Shown: positions 1 through 10,375 of the stretch, piece by piece | How positions within the stretch are numbered: the first letter of the stretch is position 1 | Layout: every line of letters starts with the position of its first letter | Assembly (NCBI GenBank): GCA_949126835.1 | Contig: OX421497.1 | Coordinates: 29,516,742 to 29,580,741, forward strand | Length of the DNA stretch: 64,000 bases | Direction: 5' to 3' | DNA from: Anisus vortex | Lineage: Eukaryota; Mollusca; Gastropoda; Planorbidae | Made by a program: the position numbers and the translations under genes | Notes under the pieces: model-generated | Seen by the model: only the letters and a program-made list of their open reading frames with translations | Databases searched by the model: none | What the model was told of the DNA's origin: nothing

Positions 1-583
1 ATGTTTCAGTATTACACGAACTCTTCTTATAGTCCTGGGCACAAATTCAGTATTTGTATTCCAACATTTCCTTTCTTGTAAATTATGGTAGTAGATAAAT
101 CTTATAGTAATGTATACAACACAATAGGATAGTAACTTGACAAAGAAGCTTCAGTGTAACTGTTGTTGATAGTTTATTTCAGGTGGTATGTTCAATATAT
201 ACAATATATCTATTATGTACAGTAAGAATAAAATAGTGCAAACACAAACGTTCTCAAAAGAACATATTTTGAAACTTACTGTCTTTCAGACAAAACAAAT
301 CATTAAATACTATCCGAGTGGTGCAAGGGACAGACCCACTACCAGTAGGGGTGAAAATCATGGTAACATTACAAAACTCATAACAAAACGATATGAACTT
401 CCCCTATTAAATAATGAGTCGTTCCCAGACTCTGAGAATTTGAGATCAACACAGAATCCCAGCATTACCTAGAACCTTTCGTTTTTCTACTAAACGTCCT
501 AATATCGCGTGTAGTAAGAAAAGAGAGAGAGAGGAGAATAAACATTGCGTGTTCCAATTCTTGGAAAAACAATATACATGACA
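1..583 (-). repeat. 3' LTR of the retrotransposon, cut by window start
   Basis: Base 1 corresponds to base 6007 of the other LTR, so about 93 bp of this LTR lie outside the window. Its inner edge is set by the end of shared sequence at ...CATGACA (583). On the minus strand the LTR therefore begins TGTCATG. The small ORFs inside it have no recognisable product. Confidence 0.93.
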
Positions 584-594
584 CGCCCCCACCC
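584..594 (-). other. Polypurine tract next to the 3' LTR
   Basis: On the minus strand the 11 bases just inside the 3' LTR read GGGTGGGGGCG and are followed at once by the LTR start TGTCATG. Position and composition fit the plus-strand primer of an LTR element. Confidence 0.7.
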
Positions 595-1824
595 AATGAA
601 AGAAATAATGTACCATAATTACCCAAGTAATACTCAACATGGTACATTTTTCGTACTTAACACTATCGTTTTAATAACCATCAATCAATGGAAGATTATA
701 AGACAATTTAAGCAAACATGGCTCACTGGCACAACTAAATTATAAAAAGTGTCACTACCCAATGGTAATTGTGATTATAACGTGATGGACAAATATTTCC
801 CCGTTAATATTAATATTAACTAATGTCTCAACAAGTACAAATAATTCAAAAATATTCTAGTCATTCTTATTTTAACTATGTACAGTTGTGTGGATTTCCA
901 CCAAAAATTTGCAAAAAGTCTTAATCTATTTAAACAAATATAACATTGCTCAAACTCTGTCAATTTTCAACAGTTTACTTCTAATATACAAACCAAAAGA
1001 TAAGTAATACATAACTCGAATCAAACTATAGGTTACTTCCCCTTTAAATTACAGTGTCAACTTGACATTAACAGGGTTCATACCTAAGATGATGATACTT
1101 CCCCTTTTCTCAAATATGAGGAGAAAATACGCTCTAGTTACGATTACTACAGTAATCTAAATATTAAAATGTAATCCACTATTATGCGTTTTTGGCAAAT
1201 TTAAAAGTTTAATATAAAAGATTGTTCAGGGTTGAATGATGGAACCTTTAGGTACCTTTGTTTCCCTCCATTCCCGGATATATGGAATATATAACAACCT
1301 ATATACAACATAGTGAATATCCACTAGTTTTTCCCATTCTATTACCATGATATAACAATTTAGCAATAGATTTCCAATTTTATCTATTAATTTATACCAA
1401 TTAAGATTACATCTCTTTCTACGATAAAAATTGTACATATTATTATTTAGTTCCATTCATTAACTAAAATAAAACAAGATAATAAATCAACTATCTCAAA
1501 GTTTTCCCCTTAATTGCATGTGATGACAATTACTTTTATCCATCCATATCAAGTAAATACGTGCATATTATATATTTATTGCATCATGCATCAACATTTA
1601 AATGGAATTTCTTTTCCATAATCAAATGAATTTAAAATATATCAGAACATCAATATTATACATGATTATAAGAATTATTAATACTTTCAAAAGACTTGAC
1701 TTCTGTATGATACAAGTATTCTATAGGTATTCCATAATCAAAATTCAAACGAATGATAGGTTATCATGACACATTCTTAATGAATAAGTGAGATGATCTG
1801 AAAAAGAAGTATAGGGTTATTCAG
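595..1824 (-). other. Untranslated 3' internal region of the retrotransposon
   Basis: About 1.2 kb of very AT-rich DNA between the end of the pol remnant and the polypurine tract. No retroelement domain is visible on either strand. A 76-codon minus-strand reading frame at 1226-1456 has no recognisable similarity. Confidence 0.6.
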
Positions 1825-1870
1825 TCAATCATGTAGCACCCGAGATAGATTATCAGCTATGACCTTGTCT
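1825..1870 (-). pseudogene. RNase H C-terminal remnant, out of frame with the main ORF
   Basis: In a different minus-strand frame, directly behind the stop of the long ORF, the sequence reads DKVIADNLSRVLHD followed by TGA at 1825-1827. The ADNLSR motif is the usual end of a Ty3/gypsy RNase H domain. Its position a few bases after the first quarter of an RT domain shows that the RT core (including the YxDD site) and nearly all of RNase H are missing. The junction lies near 1860-1885, where GACAAG occurs on both sides. Confidence 0.7.
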
Positions 1871-4800
1871 CTATCTTGTCGATGATACGGGAAATGGGAT
1901 ACCAGTCGGTCTTTGTCAAATCACTTAATTTCCCAAGGTCTCTATAAAACTGCAGTGTGTGGTCGGCTTTTGGTACCATCACACAGGGTGTAGACCATTT
2001 GCTATCACGTTTTCCTCCTATGTCATCTTCTAACATATACTTTACATTTAATTTAATATGCTCAGGTCTGATGGGGTCAAATGGATGCTGTTTAATAGAC
2101 CTGGCACCCTCGGTTAACACTACATCGTGCTCTATGACATGTGTCCTACTGGGAACATTTGTAAACATTGACTTATTTTCATGTACCAGCTCAATAATCT
2201 TCTCCTTATCTTCTACCGGAAGATGTTCTAGCCTTGTATCTAAACTCTTAAGGGCATCTGTATTATTAAGTTTACTTTCTGCAAACTTATATTCTATCCT
2301 AGATAAATCCGTCGGGACCCTAGCTAATGAAATCATGGGGACCTCCCGTGGTTTACTCTTTTCCCTGGAGACGTAGGGCTTAAGTAAATTAATATGGCAT
2401 ACCCTCTGTTTTTGTCTCCGGTCAGGAGTCTTTATCAAATAATCGACCTCGCCAAGCTTTGACTCTATCTCATAGGGTCCACTAAACTTTGCACTTAAAG
2501 GCTGATTTTGCAAAGGTAGAAACACAAGAACTTTGTCACCTGGTGCAAAAGTTCTAGCTGTAGCTTTACGGTCATAGTTCTGTCTCATACGCTCCTGCAT
2601 CTGTGGAAAATGAATCTTCACATGGTTAAAAGCATGATAAAGCCTATTTTTAAATTTATCTACATATGACAAAAGTCCAATCGGTTCACTGTCCGTTAGC
2701 CAAGTTTCATGTAGAAGTTTCAACGGACCTCTGACTGAGTGTCCATACACAAGTTCGAATGGGCTAAACCCCAGGGATTCCTGAGTGGCCTCCCTTGCAG
2801 CGAACAGTACATAAGGCACACCCTTATCCCAGTCTTTCTCGTTTTCATAACAGTACTTTTTAAGCATCGATTTTAATGTCTGATGAAACCTTTCCAGAGC
2901 TCCCTGGCTCTCAGGATGATAGGCACTTGATAGCCTATGGCTTATCCCTAATTGTTCCATGACTTGTTTGAAAATGTTCGAAGTAAAGTTAGTCCCCTGG
3001 TCGGACTGTACTGTCTTCGGTAGGCCATAACGTGTGAAGAAATTTGTCAGGGCGTCTACCACCTTCACTGTTGTTATGTTCCGCAACGGAATGGCTTCCG
3101 GGAAGCGAGTGGATGAACACATGACTGTGAGCAGGTATTGAAAACCGGCTTTTGTTTTCGGCAACGGGCCCACGCAATCAATGAGTATATGACTGAATGG
3201 TTCGTCGAACGCTGGTATCGGCTGGAGTGGAGCGACAGGAATTCGTTGGTTAGGACGTCCTACCATTTGGCATACGTGGCAAGTCTTGCAGTATTGTTCG
3301 ACATCTCTTCTCAGTCCTGGCCAGTAGAAGTAAGGGAGGATACGGTGGTGCGTTTTCCGGACTCCCATGTGACCAGCGAAAGGAAGATCATGCGCCATAC
3401 GCAGTATATCTTGACGATAGCACTTAGGTATTACAATCTGGTGAATACTGTCCCACTCGTTTGTACCTGAGTTGAGCGGTTTCGACTTTCTCATCAATAC
3501 TTCATCTTTCATGTAGAAACATTCCGCCATTGCATCTGCAGTCTTTTCGTCAACAGCTTTCATTCTGAGTTGCATTATTACTTCGTCATTCAATTGTTCT
3601 TTCACCAATTTCTGCTTTGGTGACAAAATGTTATCGTTCTCTGTTGCATCACCAGTTGTTAGTTCAGCAAAGAACGTAGCACTTAAATCGATGTCAGGTG
3701 TTTCTGTTATCACTGTTTCATTCGCATGTGTGTCTTCAGAACAGACAAACACATCTTTCGTTGCACTACACGGCGTAGCAGGAGTCTTTACCGACTTCTT
3801 TTTCTGCATTGCTCTTGTCAGTGCACATGTTGGGCGTTCATTGGCAGGACGTAGGTTTTTGTCCTCCGCCATCTTTGTCTCCAACACTTTAACCATGGGC
3901 TCGACAGTGACTCTGCCGCCCATAATGTCATTTCCTAATATCATGGAAACGCCTTTGACGGGTAGTGCGCGCCACACTCCCACTACGATGTTACCTGTAA
4001 AAATATCCGACTCGAGTTTTATTCTGTGCAGTGGAGCTTCCACAGCCTCCATACTAGCACCTCTCAGCACAACAGACTCACCGGTACTGGTGGCATCCGT
4101 TAACGGCACACTGCCCTCCAGGATCACGCTGACAGCAGAACCCGTGTCACGTAATATCTGTATTTTCTTCTTGCTGAGTACATCGACTTCTGTCGACACT
4201 GTCCCCTCGTAGACAAAGGGTCGAAAATCGGATAGGTCGTCCTCTTCCGGGACTTCAGGAACCATCTGTTCCTCACGGCCTTCTGAAAGCATAATAGATT
4301 GAGTACAGCTATTCTCTTTTACCTTAGATAGACTGTTCTCAAAAACCATCGACTCCACAACTATGGGCGATGCCGGCCGCATTTCTTTTGAGTTTCTTGA
4401 CCCTGTGTTGCACACTTCTTCTGTCTGCTTGCTATCTTTCTGCACTCTGGCACAGTGTAGAATAGCACCTTGCTTCTTGGTAAGGATCCAACAATCTTTC
4501 TTCATGTGGCCCTCTTTCTTGCAATTGAAACATACCACCTTTGCTTTATTTACATCTGTCTGCTTCCTGAAATGAACTAAGTTACTATTATTATTTACAC
4601 CACTGTTCTTATTATTGTTTTCACTTGTCTCTTTTGGTTTACTAGCCTCCTTGGGCTCTGGTTTGTGCACTTTGGGTTTGTCAGCATAATATGGCTTTAT
4701 GCTGGCGTGAATTATGGCATAGTTATCTGCCAATCTAGCAGCTTCATGCACATCTTCAACCCCTCGGTCTGAGATGTGGGTTTTAATATCCACTCGAATA

Positions 4801-5642
4801 CAATCATTGAATTCCTCAAACAATATTAGGTTCTTGAGTTTATCAAACTCACTTACATTCTGTGACCTTAGCCACTGTTCTAACATTTTCTCCTTTTGTC
4901 TCAAAAAGTCTACATGAGTTTGATCATATGCCTTCTTTCTGTCTCTAAATAGCTTTCTATATTTTTCTGGTGTCAGGGAATAACTTTTTAGCACCCTATC
5001 TTTGATTACTTCATAGTCATTTATTTCCTCGGGTGTTAAACTCAACACTACGTCCAATGCTTTTCCTTTGTTGAGAGTTGACCTTAACAATAAAGCCATC
5101 TTATCATCAGGGAACTGATAATCTACAGCTATCCTCTCAAAAAGCAAAAAGAAATCTTGAACATCTTCTTCTCTGAATATAGGCAAGTGTTGCTTCATTG
5201 CGCTAATATCCATACCATTGCTGTCCCTACGATGGTCAGGTCTGTTCATGCGTGCCATCTCTATCCTTTCTCTGCTTTCAATCCTAATTCTTTCCAATTC
5301 CATTCTCTTCATAGCTAATTGGAATTTTAGGTTTTCACTCAACCCTTCATCTTCATCATTGTTTGATGATCTAGATGACATATTTCTTACCTCGTCTCCG
5401 TGGGCAATTACCTCGCCCCCACTGGGAGCTACATAACCTTCATTGATATCGTTCTGTCCCACTTCAACTACACTACCAGTGTTCATGGCATTCTGCCCGT
5501 TCAAACATGTCATAATTTCTTTGGTCAAACGATTACGATTAGGTCTTGCCTGTCCTGCCTCAATCCCAAAGGACTCAGCTAATTCTTTTAGTTCAGCAAA
5601 TGACATGGCATTAAGTTCCTCACTTGATATATTCGAAGCCAT
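1857..5642 (-). CDS. Gag-protease-integrase-partial RT polyprotein (Gmr1-like)
   Basis: An uninterrupted 1261-codon ORF. Residues 12-48 form a SAP-like helix pair. Residues 140-320 are a capsid-like region whose second half (about 228-310) resembles a SCAN domain. A zinc knuckle CX2CX4HX4C spans 371-384. The aspartic protease has DTGS at 499-502 and ILGND near 568-572. The integrase has the HHCC finger (H751, H758, C788, C791), a DD35E core (D822, D881, E917) and a GPY module near 1055. After the integrase come about 90 residues of RT N-terminus (near 1167-1258), which stop before the catalytic YxDD. Integrase ahead of RT is the reverse of ordinary Ty3/gypsy order. Such a product could supply Gag, protease and integrase but not reverse transcription. 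The start used is the first Met, just after an AT-rich leader. Gag-pol in a single frame is common in these elements. Confidence 0.92.
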   Translation of the reverse strand: MASNISSEELNAMSFAELKELAESFGIEAGQARPNRNRLTKEIMTCLNGQNAMNTGSVVEVGQNDINEGYVAPSGGEVIAHGDEVRNMSSRSSNNDEDEGLSENLKFQLAMKRMELERIRIESRERIEMARMNRPDHRRDSNGMDISAMKQHLPIFREEDVQDFFLLFERIAVDYQFPDDKMALLLRSTLNKGKALDVVLSLTPEEINDYEVIKDRVLKSYSLTPEKYRKLFRDRKKAYDQTHVDFLRQKEKMLEQWLRSQNVSEFDKLKNLILFEEFNDCIRVDIKTHISDRGVEDVHEAARLADNYAIIHASIKPYYADKPKVHKPEPKEASKPKETSENNNKNSGVNNNSNLVHFRKQTDVNKAKVVCFNCKKEGHMKKDCWILTKKQGAILHCARVQKDSKQTEEVCNTGSRNSKEMRPASPIVVESMVFENSLSKVKENSCTQSIMLSEGREEQMVPEVPEEDDLSDFRPFVYEGTVSTEVDVLSKKKIQILRDTGSAVSVILEGSVPLTDATSTGESVVLRGASMEAVEAPLHRIKLESDIFTGNIVVGVWRALPVKGVSMILGNDIMGGRVTVEPMVKVLETKMAEDKNLRPANERPTCALTRAMQKKKSVKTPATPCSATKDVFVCSEDTHANETVITETPDIDLSATFFAELTTGDATENDNILSPKQKLVKEQLNDEVIMQLRMKAVDEKTADAMAECFYMKDEVLMRKSKPLNSGTNEWDSIHQIVIPKCYRQDILRMAHDLPFAGHMGVRKTHHRILPYFYWPGLRRDVEQYCKTCHVCQMVGRPNQRIPVAPLQPIPAFDEPFSHILIDCVGPLPKTKAGFQYLLTVMCSSTRFPEAIPLRNITTVKVVDALTNFFTRYGLPKTVQSDQGTNFTSNIFKQVMEQLGISHRLSSAYHPESQGALERFHQTLKSMLKKYCYENEKDWDKGVPYVLFAAREATQESLGFSPFELVYGHSVRGPLKLLHETWLTDSEPIGLLSYVDKFKNRLYHAFNHVKIHFPQMQERMRQNYDRKATARTFAPGDKVLVFLPLQNQPLSAKFSGPYEIESKLGEVDYLIKTPDRRQKQRVCHINLLKPYVSREKSKPREVPMISLARVPTDLSRIEYKFAESKLNNTDALKSLDTRLEHLPVEDKEKIIELVHENKSMFTNVPSRTHVIEHDVVLTEGARSIKQHPFDPIRPEHIKLNVKYMLEDDIGGKRDSKWSTPCVMVPKADHTLQFYRDLGKLSDLTKTDWYPISRIIDKIETRS

Positions 5643-5890
5643 AGTATAGCGTTCGAAATATTTGTGATAGTAGAGTAGTATATATTGTATAATAAAATAT
5701 AAAGTTCCAACTTACGATTTGTCCAGAAATTTGCACAATATAATATTAAACACTTCGTGGAATCTTCACACTTCCCAAGGAATAAAAACGCAAACCAGTT
5801 CTCTCCTCTTTTTAAAAAGAATAGTTTCACAGTCCGAACGAGACTACCAAATCTTGTCAATCCTAGGTCAGGAAAAGTAGAACTCAAATA
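5643..5890 (-). other. Retrotransposon leader
   Basis: Leader between the primer binding site and the Gag start codon on the minus strand. No coding capacity is recognised. Confidence 0.6.
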
Positions 5891-5908
5891 TACCGGGCGA
5901 GCCCACCA
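5891..5908 (-). other. Putative primer binding site
   Basis: Five bases inside the 5' LTR the minus strand reads TGGTGGGCTCGCCCGGTA. It starts with the TGG expected opposite a tRNA CCA end and resembles, imperfectly, the proline-tRNA type of primer site. The exact tRNA is not settled. Confidence 0.55.
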
Positions 5909-5913
5909 AATTT

Positions 5914-6588
5914 TGTTACGTCCACAATCCCCTTGTGGCCAGAGCTGTGTAGATCTTGCTGATAATTCTCGTTAGTCCTAGGGGAGACTTTAATTATTAG
6001 TATTTATGTTTCAGTATTACACGAACTCTTCTTATAGTCCTGGGCACAAATTCAGTATTTGTATTCCAACATTTCCTTTCTTGTAAATTATGGTAGTAGA
6101 TAAATCTTATAGTAATGTATACAACACAATAGGATAGTAACTTGACAAAGAAGCTTCAGTGTAACTGTTGTTGATAGTTTATTTCAGGTGGTATGTTCAA
6201 TATATACAATATATCTATTATGTACAGTAAGAATAAAATAGTGCAAACACAAACGTTCTCAAAAGAACATATTTTGAAACTCTCTGTCTTTCAGACAAAA
6301 CAAATCATTAAATACTATCCGATTGGTGCAAGGGACAGACCCACTACCAGTAGGGGTGAAAATCATGGTAACATTACAAAACTCATAACAAAACGATATG
6401 AACTTCCCCTATTAAATAATGAGTCGTTCCCAGACTCTGAGAATTTGAGATCAACACAGAATCCCAGCATTACCTAGAACCTTTCGTTTTCCTACTAAAC
6501 GTCCTAATATCGCGTGTAGTAAGAAAAGAGAGATAGAGGAGAATAAACATTGCGTGTTCCAATTCTTGGAAAAACAATATACATGACA
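5914..6588 (-). repeat. 5' LTR of the retrotransposon (complete, 675 bp)
   Basis: Plus-strand edges are TGTTACGTCC and ACATGACA, giving TG...CA termini in both orientations. The same 675-bp unit occurs truncated at 1-583 and, more diverged, at 53150-53825. Confidence 0.92.
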
Positions 6589-6661
<73 letters not shown>

Positions 6662-6700
6662 TATAGATAGATAGATAGATAGATATAGAAAAGAGAGAGA
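6589..6700. repeat. Compound (TA)n(GA)n(GATA)n microsatellite
   Basis: A dinucleotide run followed by GATA units directly borders the LTR, so the element probably inserted into, or beside, this microsatellite. Confidence 0.9.
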
Positions 6701-6766
6701 GAAAGTTAGTTGGATAGATTGATAAATACAAGTTAGGTATATAGAAACATATTTAAATCATCATCA

Positions 6767-6890
6767 TCATAAGGTGCCATGCCGGATGGCGTAGGCGATC
6801 ATGTCTTTCCACCTATCATTTATTCTGGCAAACTCCAACAATTCCGTTGTTCCTGCCATGCCATGCCATTCCGTTAGATCATCTAGTATC
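6767..6890 (-). pseudogene. RTE-type LINE C-terminus with (CAT)n tail
   Basis: The minus strand encodes ...ARINDRWKDMIAYAIRHGTL and then TGA. This is the kind of extreme C-terminus seen in RTE/BovB-like reverse transcriptases. It is followed by a short ATG-triplet tail (plus-strand TCATCATCAT). Only this 3' end remains, a normal result of 5' truncation during target-primed reverse transcription. Confidence 0.7.
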
Positions 6891-9800
6891 TATAATATAT
6901 ATATATATATAAATAGCTATATTAAATTTTATTACAATAGATTGGATATCTAGTTATACACAATGATGTATAAAATGGCCGATTAGCTTAGTATTAATAA
7001 GTTCAAGCACTACACGAGCAAGAACAAAATTTTAATGAGCTAACTTATTATTTTTATTTTACTACCATCAGCCGGTGATTTATTTTCCCTTACAAGTATT
7101 TCCAAAGCCGTTTTCGTGACTAAGTGCAACTTAGTAAGACAGGATCAATCCACCCGAACTACTTCTTTCCTCTGTAATTGTGTCACGTGGTCCACGATCA
7201 GTCCAACGTTAACTCATATAAGTCCAATCAAAGAGAAGACGAGTTAGCACTAAAAAAATATATTTCCTAGCTTGAGGTTTATTTGCATGGTCAAATGAGT
7301 CCGCTATGGCAACAAGACTCTAGCCATTTTGTTACCAAGAGAGTACAAAAGAACAAAGCGAGCCATGGTATGGCGATGGAGCGTTGATGTGTAACCCCTA
7401 ATGGTTTATGTTCGAATCCAAGAGTATACAATAATCCGCATTGTTGTTGATTTTTCATTTCGTGTGTATGGGAATAGTTTCCAGTGAATTCAATTCTGTT
7501 CAGTACTTGAGTTTAAATACATTAAAAAGCTGATGATCGTTGACCTAACCACATACTCATGTGGTGTTTTTGGGGCGTTCAGGAGACACTAACGAACGGT
7601 TAGGAAAAGTTGAAGCAGCTCGGCATTGTGATGGCCTCACACTCATCTTCTATACAAATGATAAACGCTGCATCGCGGTCTTTAGGGGGAAAACTTTTCT
7701 TTTTTTTTTTAAACTTTTCATAATATTTTTACATAATGTTAATTGTTAAACAAACTTCATTTCTGGCTAGTTTGGAAGAAAAAAAAAATAAGAAAGAAAA
7801 TATAAAATATGTAAATTGTTAACATTTATCTTATATATTTATCATAGGAGAGACAAAAAGGACCGTCCATTATTAACGTCACGCACAAAGAAGAGGAAGA
7901 GTTTCATTTATGTGTAAAGATATGTGACGAGGTGAAGAGGGTGGTTAAACTTAAATGATGTACCGGTTTATGTCACACTAGAAAAATGTGCATCTATAAA
8001 TGAAATCGCAAGCCAAAACAAGTTTAACTTAATAGCTACAGTAAATACTTTTACGACAGTTACCGCGTTAGTGAATATAAACAGTATAATTTGAAATAAG
8101 GATCATGGCGTGTTGTTTTTAGTTTGTCTGTTTGTTAATATTTAATTTTTTTTTATTTGTTTATTTTTGGTGGGGAGGGGGGACGGCAAGTGGGGTTGAA
8201 GGGCTTTGTGACGTCACATTAGGGGAAAGGAGAAGGGGGGGGGGGCTCTAACATTTGTAACGACTTTGTGGCTATGGAGGTAGGGTGGTTAAAAAATTAT
8301 CAAAAACAATCGCGTGAAGTCTTTTATGGACGGCTTCTCAGTTAGTGTATTGACCTTATTGTCTTGCACCAAAGTTTTACTTTCAAACAGTATAACATAT
8401 GCGTATTTAGGTTTGTTTCGAAGAAAAAAAAAAGTAGAAGTATTAATATGACCGAGATAAATGACACTCGTATTTTATTTGTACAGTGAACTTGACCTCA
8501 TTATCTACCAGATCTCCCCTACGTGTGTGCCCGTGTGTGTGTGTGTGAGTCTGTGTGCGCGTGTGTGGAGGAGTTACCTCTCCCAAATTATCTCCCCCTG
8601 CCCATCAGCCTCGACGAGGAATTATCCCAGCACGAGACAAGAGTCCGCCTGCAGATGCTCCCCCCTACGTAAAACCTGTGGCCCCTGGCTGAGCATTGTA
8701 ACCAGATTTGGCGCTCACTCGCACGTTCGGGGTCTAAGCTTTCAGAAAGTAGGGGAAACAATTCGATATATTTAACGGATTATAAAAGACAGACTCTTAT
8801 TATACAGAAGATGACCCGCTTAAATGACTTGTGGTGGTTAATAAACTGTGTCTTTAAAAACTTGTCAAGTAATTTTATTTCAGTAATTTTTCTTGGAGAA
8901 TTTGGATTTATTTTCTAAATATTGTATTTAGGAAATTGTAAGTGTTCCAATAATAAGCTTTGTTCGGTTCAATTCATAAAATAGTTAAAATCTTGATTTA
9001 AAGTTCCATAATTTGACAACCGTTAGAGGCGTTTATAACATTAAAACACATAATTTTGTCCTAACGTAATTTTTATATTTCACGCTTTTGATAAAGTTAA
9101 AGAAGAAATTAGAATGAAATATTACTTTTTGTGACGCTGTAGTTTAACATCGGTTGCCTTTATTTTAATGTACAGTCATCACTAGTATAAAAAATACTTT
9201 ACTTGATCTATGACAAAACATATATTTTAAAAAAAAACAATATGATAAACACAATCTAATAATCGACCATCTCTTGGTCCATCTCAACGGCCTATATAAA
9301 CAGAGTTTAGGTCAAATTAAAAAAATTAAATGTCGCATATATTTTTACCATTTAAATCTCTTTGTAGATTTAGTTTTAAAAAATGGTCGTAAGCTAACAT
9401 TATTTGGCCAAATTTCAACAATTTTTATAAATGAAAAACGTGACGTCGACCATTAATGCACATAGAAATAATATCATCGAGTGGGCACGCATCTATTGAA
9501 CTATCCGAGTAGACTTACGTTACAATCGCTTGATTATCTTCTCATTCAGTGAGTCATTGCTATGGTCGAGTCTATAAATCATATAACCGGAGTTTACATG
9601 AATTTAAGGTAAAGTGTTGAGGATTACATGTCTTCTTTCCAATCTGATCTTCTTTTTCAATGTCCAAAATTCCACACATAGATTAAATACACTTTCTTAT
9701 AGCGTCGCTTTGAACCATTTTTGTTTCGTCTTATCAACGTTTTAAGAATTTACTAAATGATATCAACCCATTTATAAGTTACATTATACATAGAAACAGA

Positions 9801-9955
9801 AGTATACTACTACATCACGTGACACATCTTAAAGTTCCAACTACTACAGAAAAATGAAAAACACAAAACATCAACAACGACACAGCACCTAAAATCTAAG
9901 TTTTTCGAATATTATATACTTGTATATGGTATATGCATATTTGTGTTATGCTTAA
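6891..9955. other. Intergenic, no gene recognised
   Basis: Low-complexity stretches only: poly-G near 8236, (GT)n near 8525-8565 and A/T runs. A weak tRNA-like pair of boxes (about 7365-7420) may be an old SINE head. A 104-codon frame at 8461-8775 crosses the (GT)n run and has no recognisable domain. Confidence 0.6.
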
Positions 9956-9959
9956 GTCT

Positions 9960-10375
9960 ATTCCTTTAACCGACACTTAGCTTCTGGAAGTGCCCCGTTT
10001 CTCTCTAAGTTCAACGGTCGTTAGAGCCTTCTCAATATCCGGTCCGAAGGTGTGGAATCAACTTCCCATTCAACTCAGGCAAACAAGCTCTATTGTTACT
10101 TTGAAAAAGAACTTAAACAATCATTCCTTCAATATTTACCTTAGATAACATGATTTAGATCCCTACTGACTTACTTATAGTATGTTAGGTCGGTTAATGC
10201 TTCATTTATGTGTTTTGTCCTATGTTTGTAAAGTATTAAATTATCCATTAGCTTGATATTTCTTAGCCTAGAGATTATATTCGAGTTTTTCGTTGTATGT
10301 TAAAAGCGCTCTGAGCTTACATCATGTTTGCTGGCAGTGCTATACAAATATTATTATTATTATTCCAAACATTTC
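9960..10375 (+). pseudogene. LINE 3' end (RT C-terminus, 3' UTR, ATT-repeat tail)
   Basis: One frame near 10035-10145 reads SGPKVWNQLPIQLRQTSS, the WN-LP signature found at the C-terminus of many non-LTR reverse transcriptases. About 200 bp of 3' UTR follow and end in AGCGCTCTGAGC, a short spacer and (ATT)n. An inverted relative lies at 46480-46770 in intron 8 of the receptor gene. Confidence 0.7.

Larger units (their letters stand above)
1..6588 (-). mobile_element. Gmr1-like Ty3/gypsy LTR retrotransposon, internally deleted
   Basis: Two near-identical direct repeats (1-583 and 5914-6588) flank a minus-strand coding region, so this is an LTR retrotransposon read right to left. The LTRs end in TG...CA. 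A purine-rich tract (on the minus strand) abuts the downstream LTR and a primer-binding-site-like sequence abuts the upstream LTR. The internal ORF is Gag-protease-integrase-partial RT. I see no envelope-like ORF. The downstream LTR lacks about 93 bp, which lie before the window, so the target-site duplication cannot be tested. The upstream LTR abuts (TA)n DNA. By eye I count five substitutions between the two LTRs over 583 aligned bases, which points to a young insertion. Confidence 0.93.

Noticed and set aside
3628..4212. 194-codon plus-strand frame
   Set aside because: Antisense shadow of the Gag-protease coding region.
1..6588. Endogenous retrovirus with envelope
   Set aside because: No envelope-like frame is present and the pol order is that of a Gmr1-like retrotransposon.
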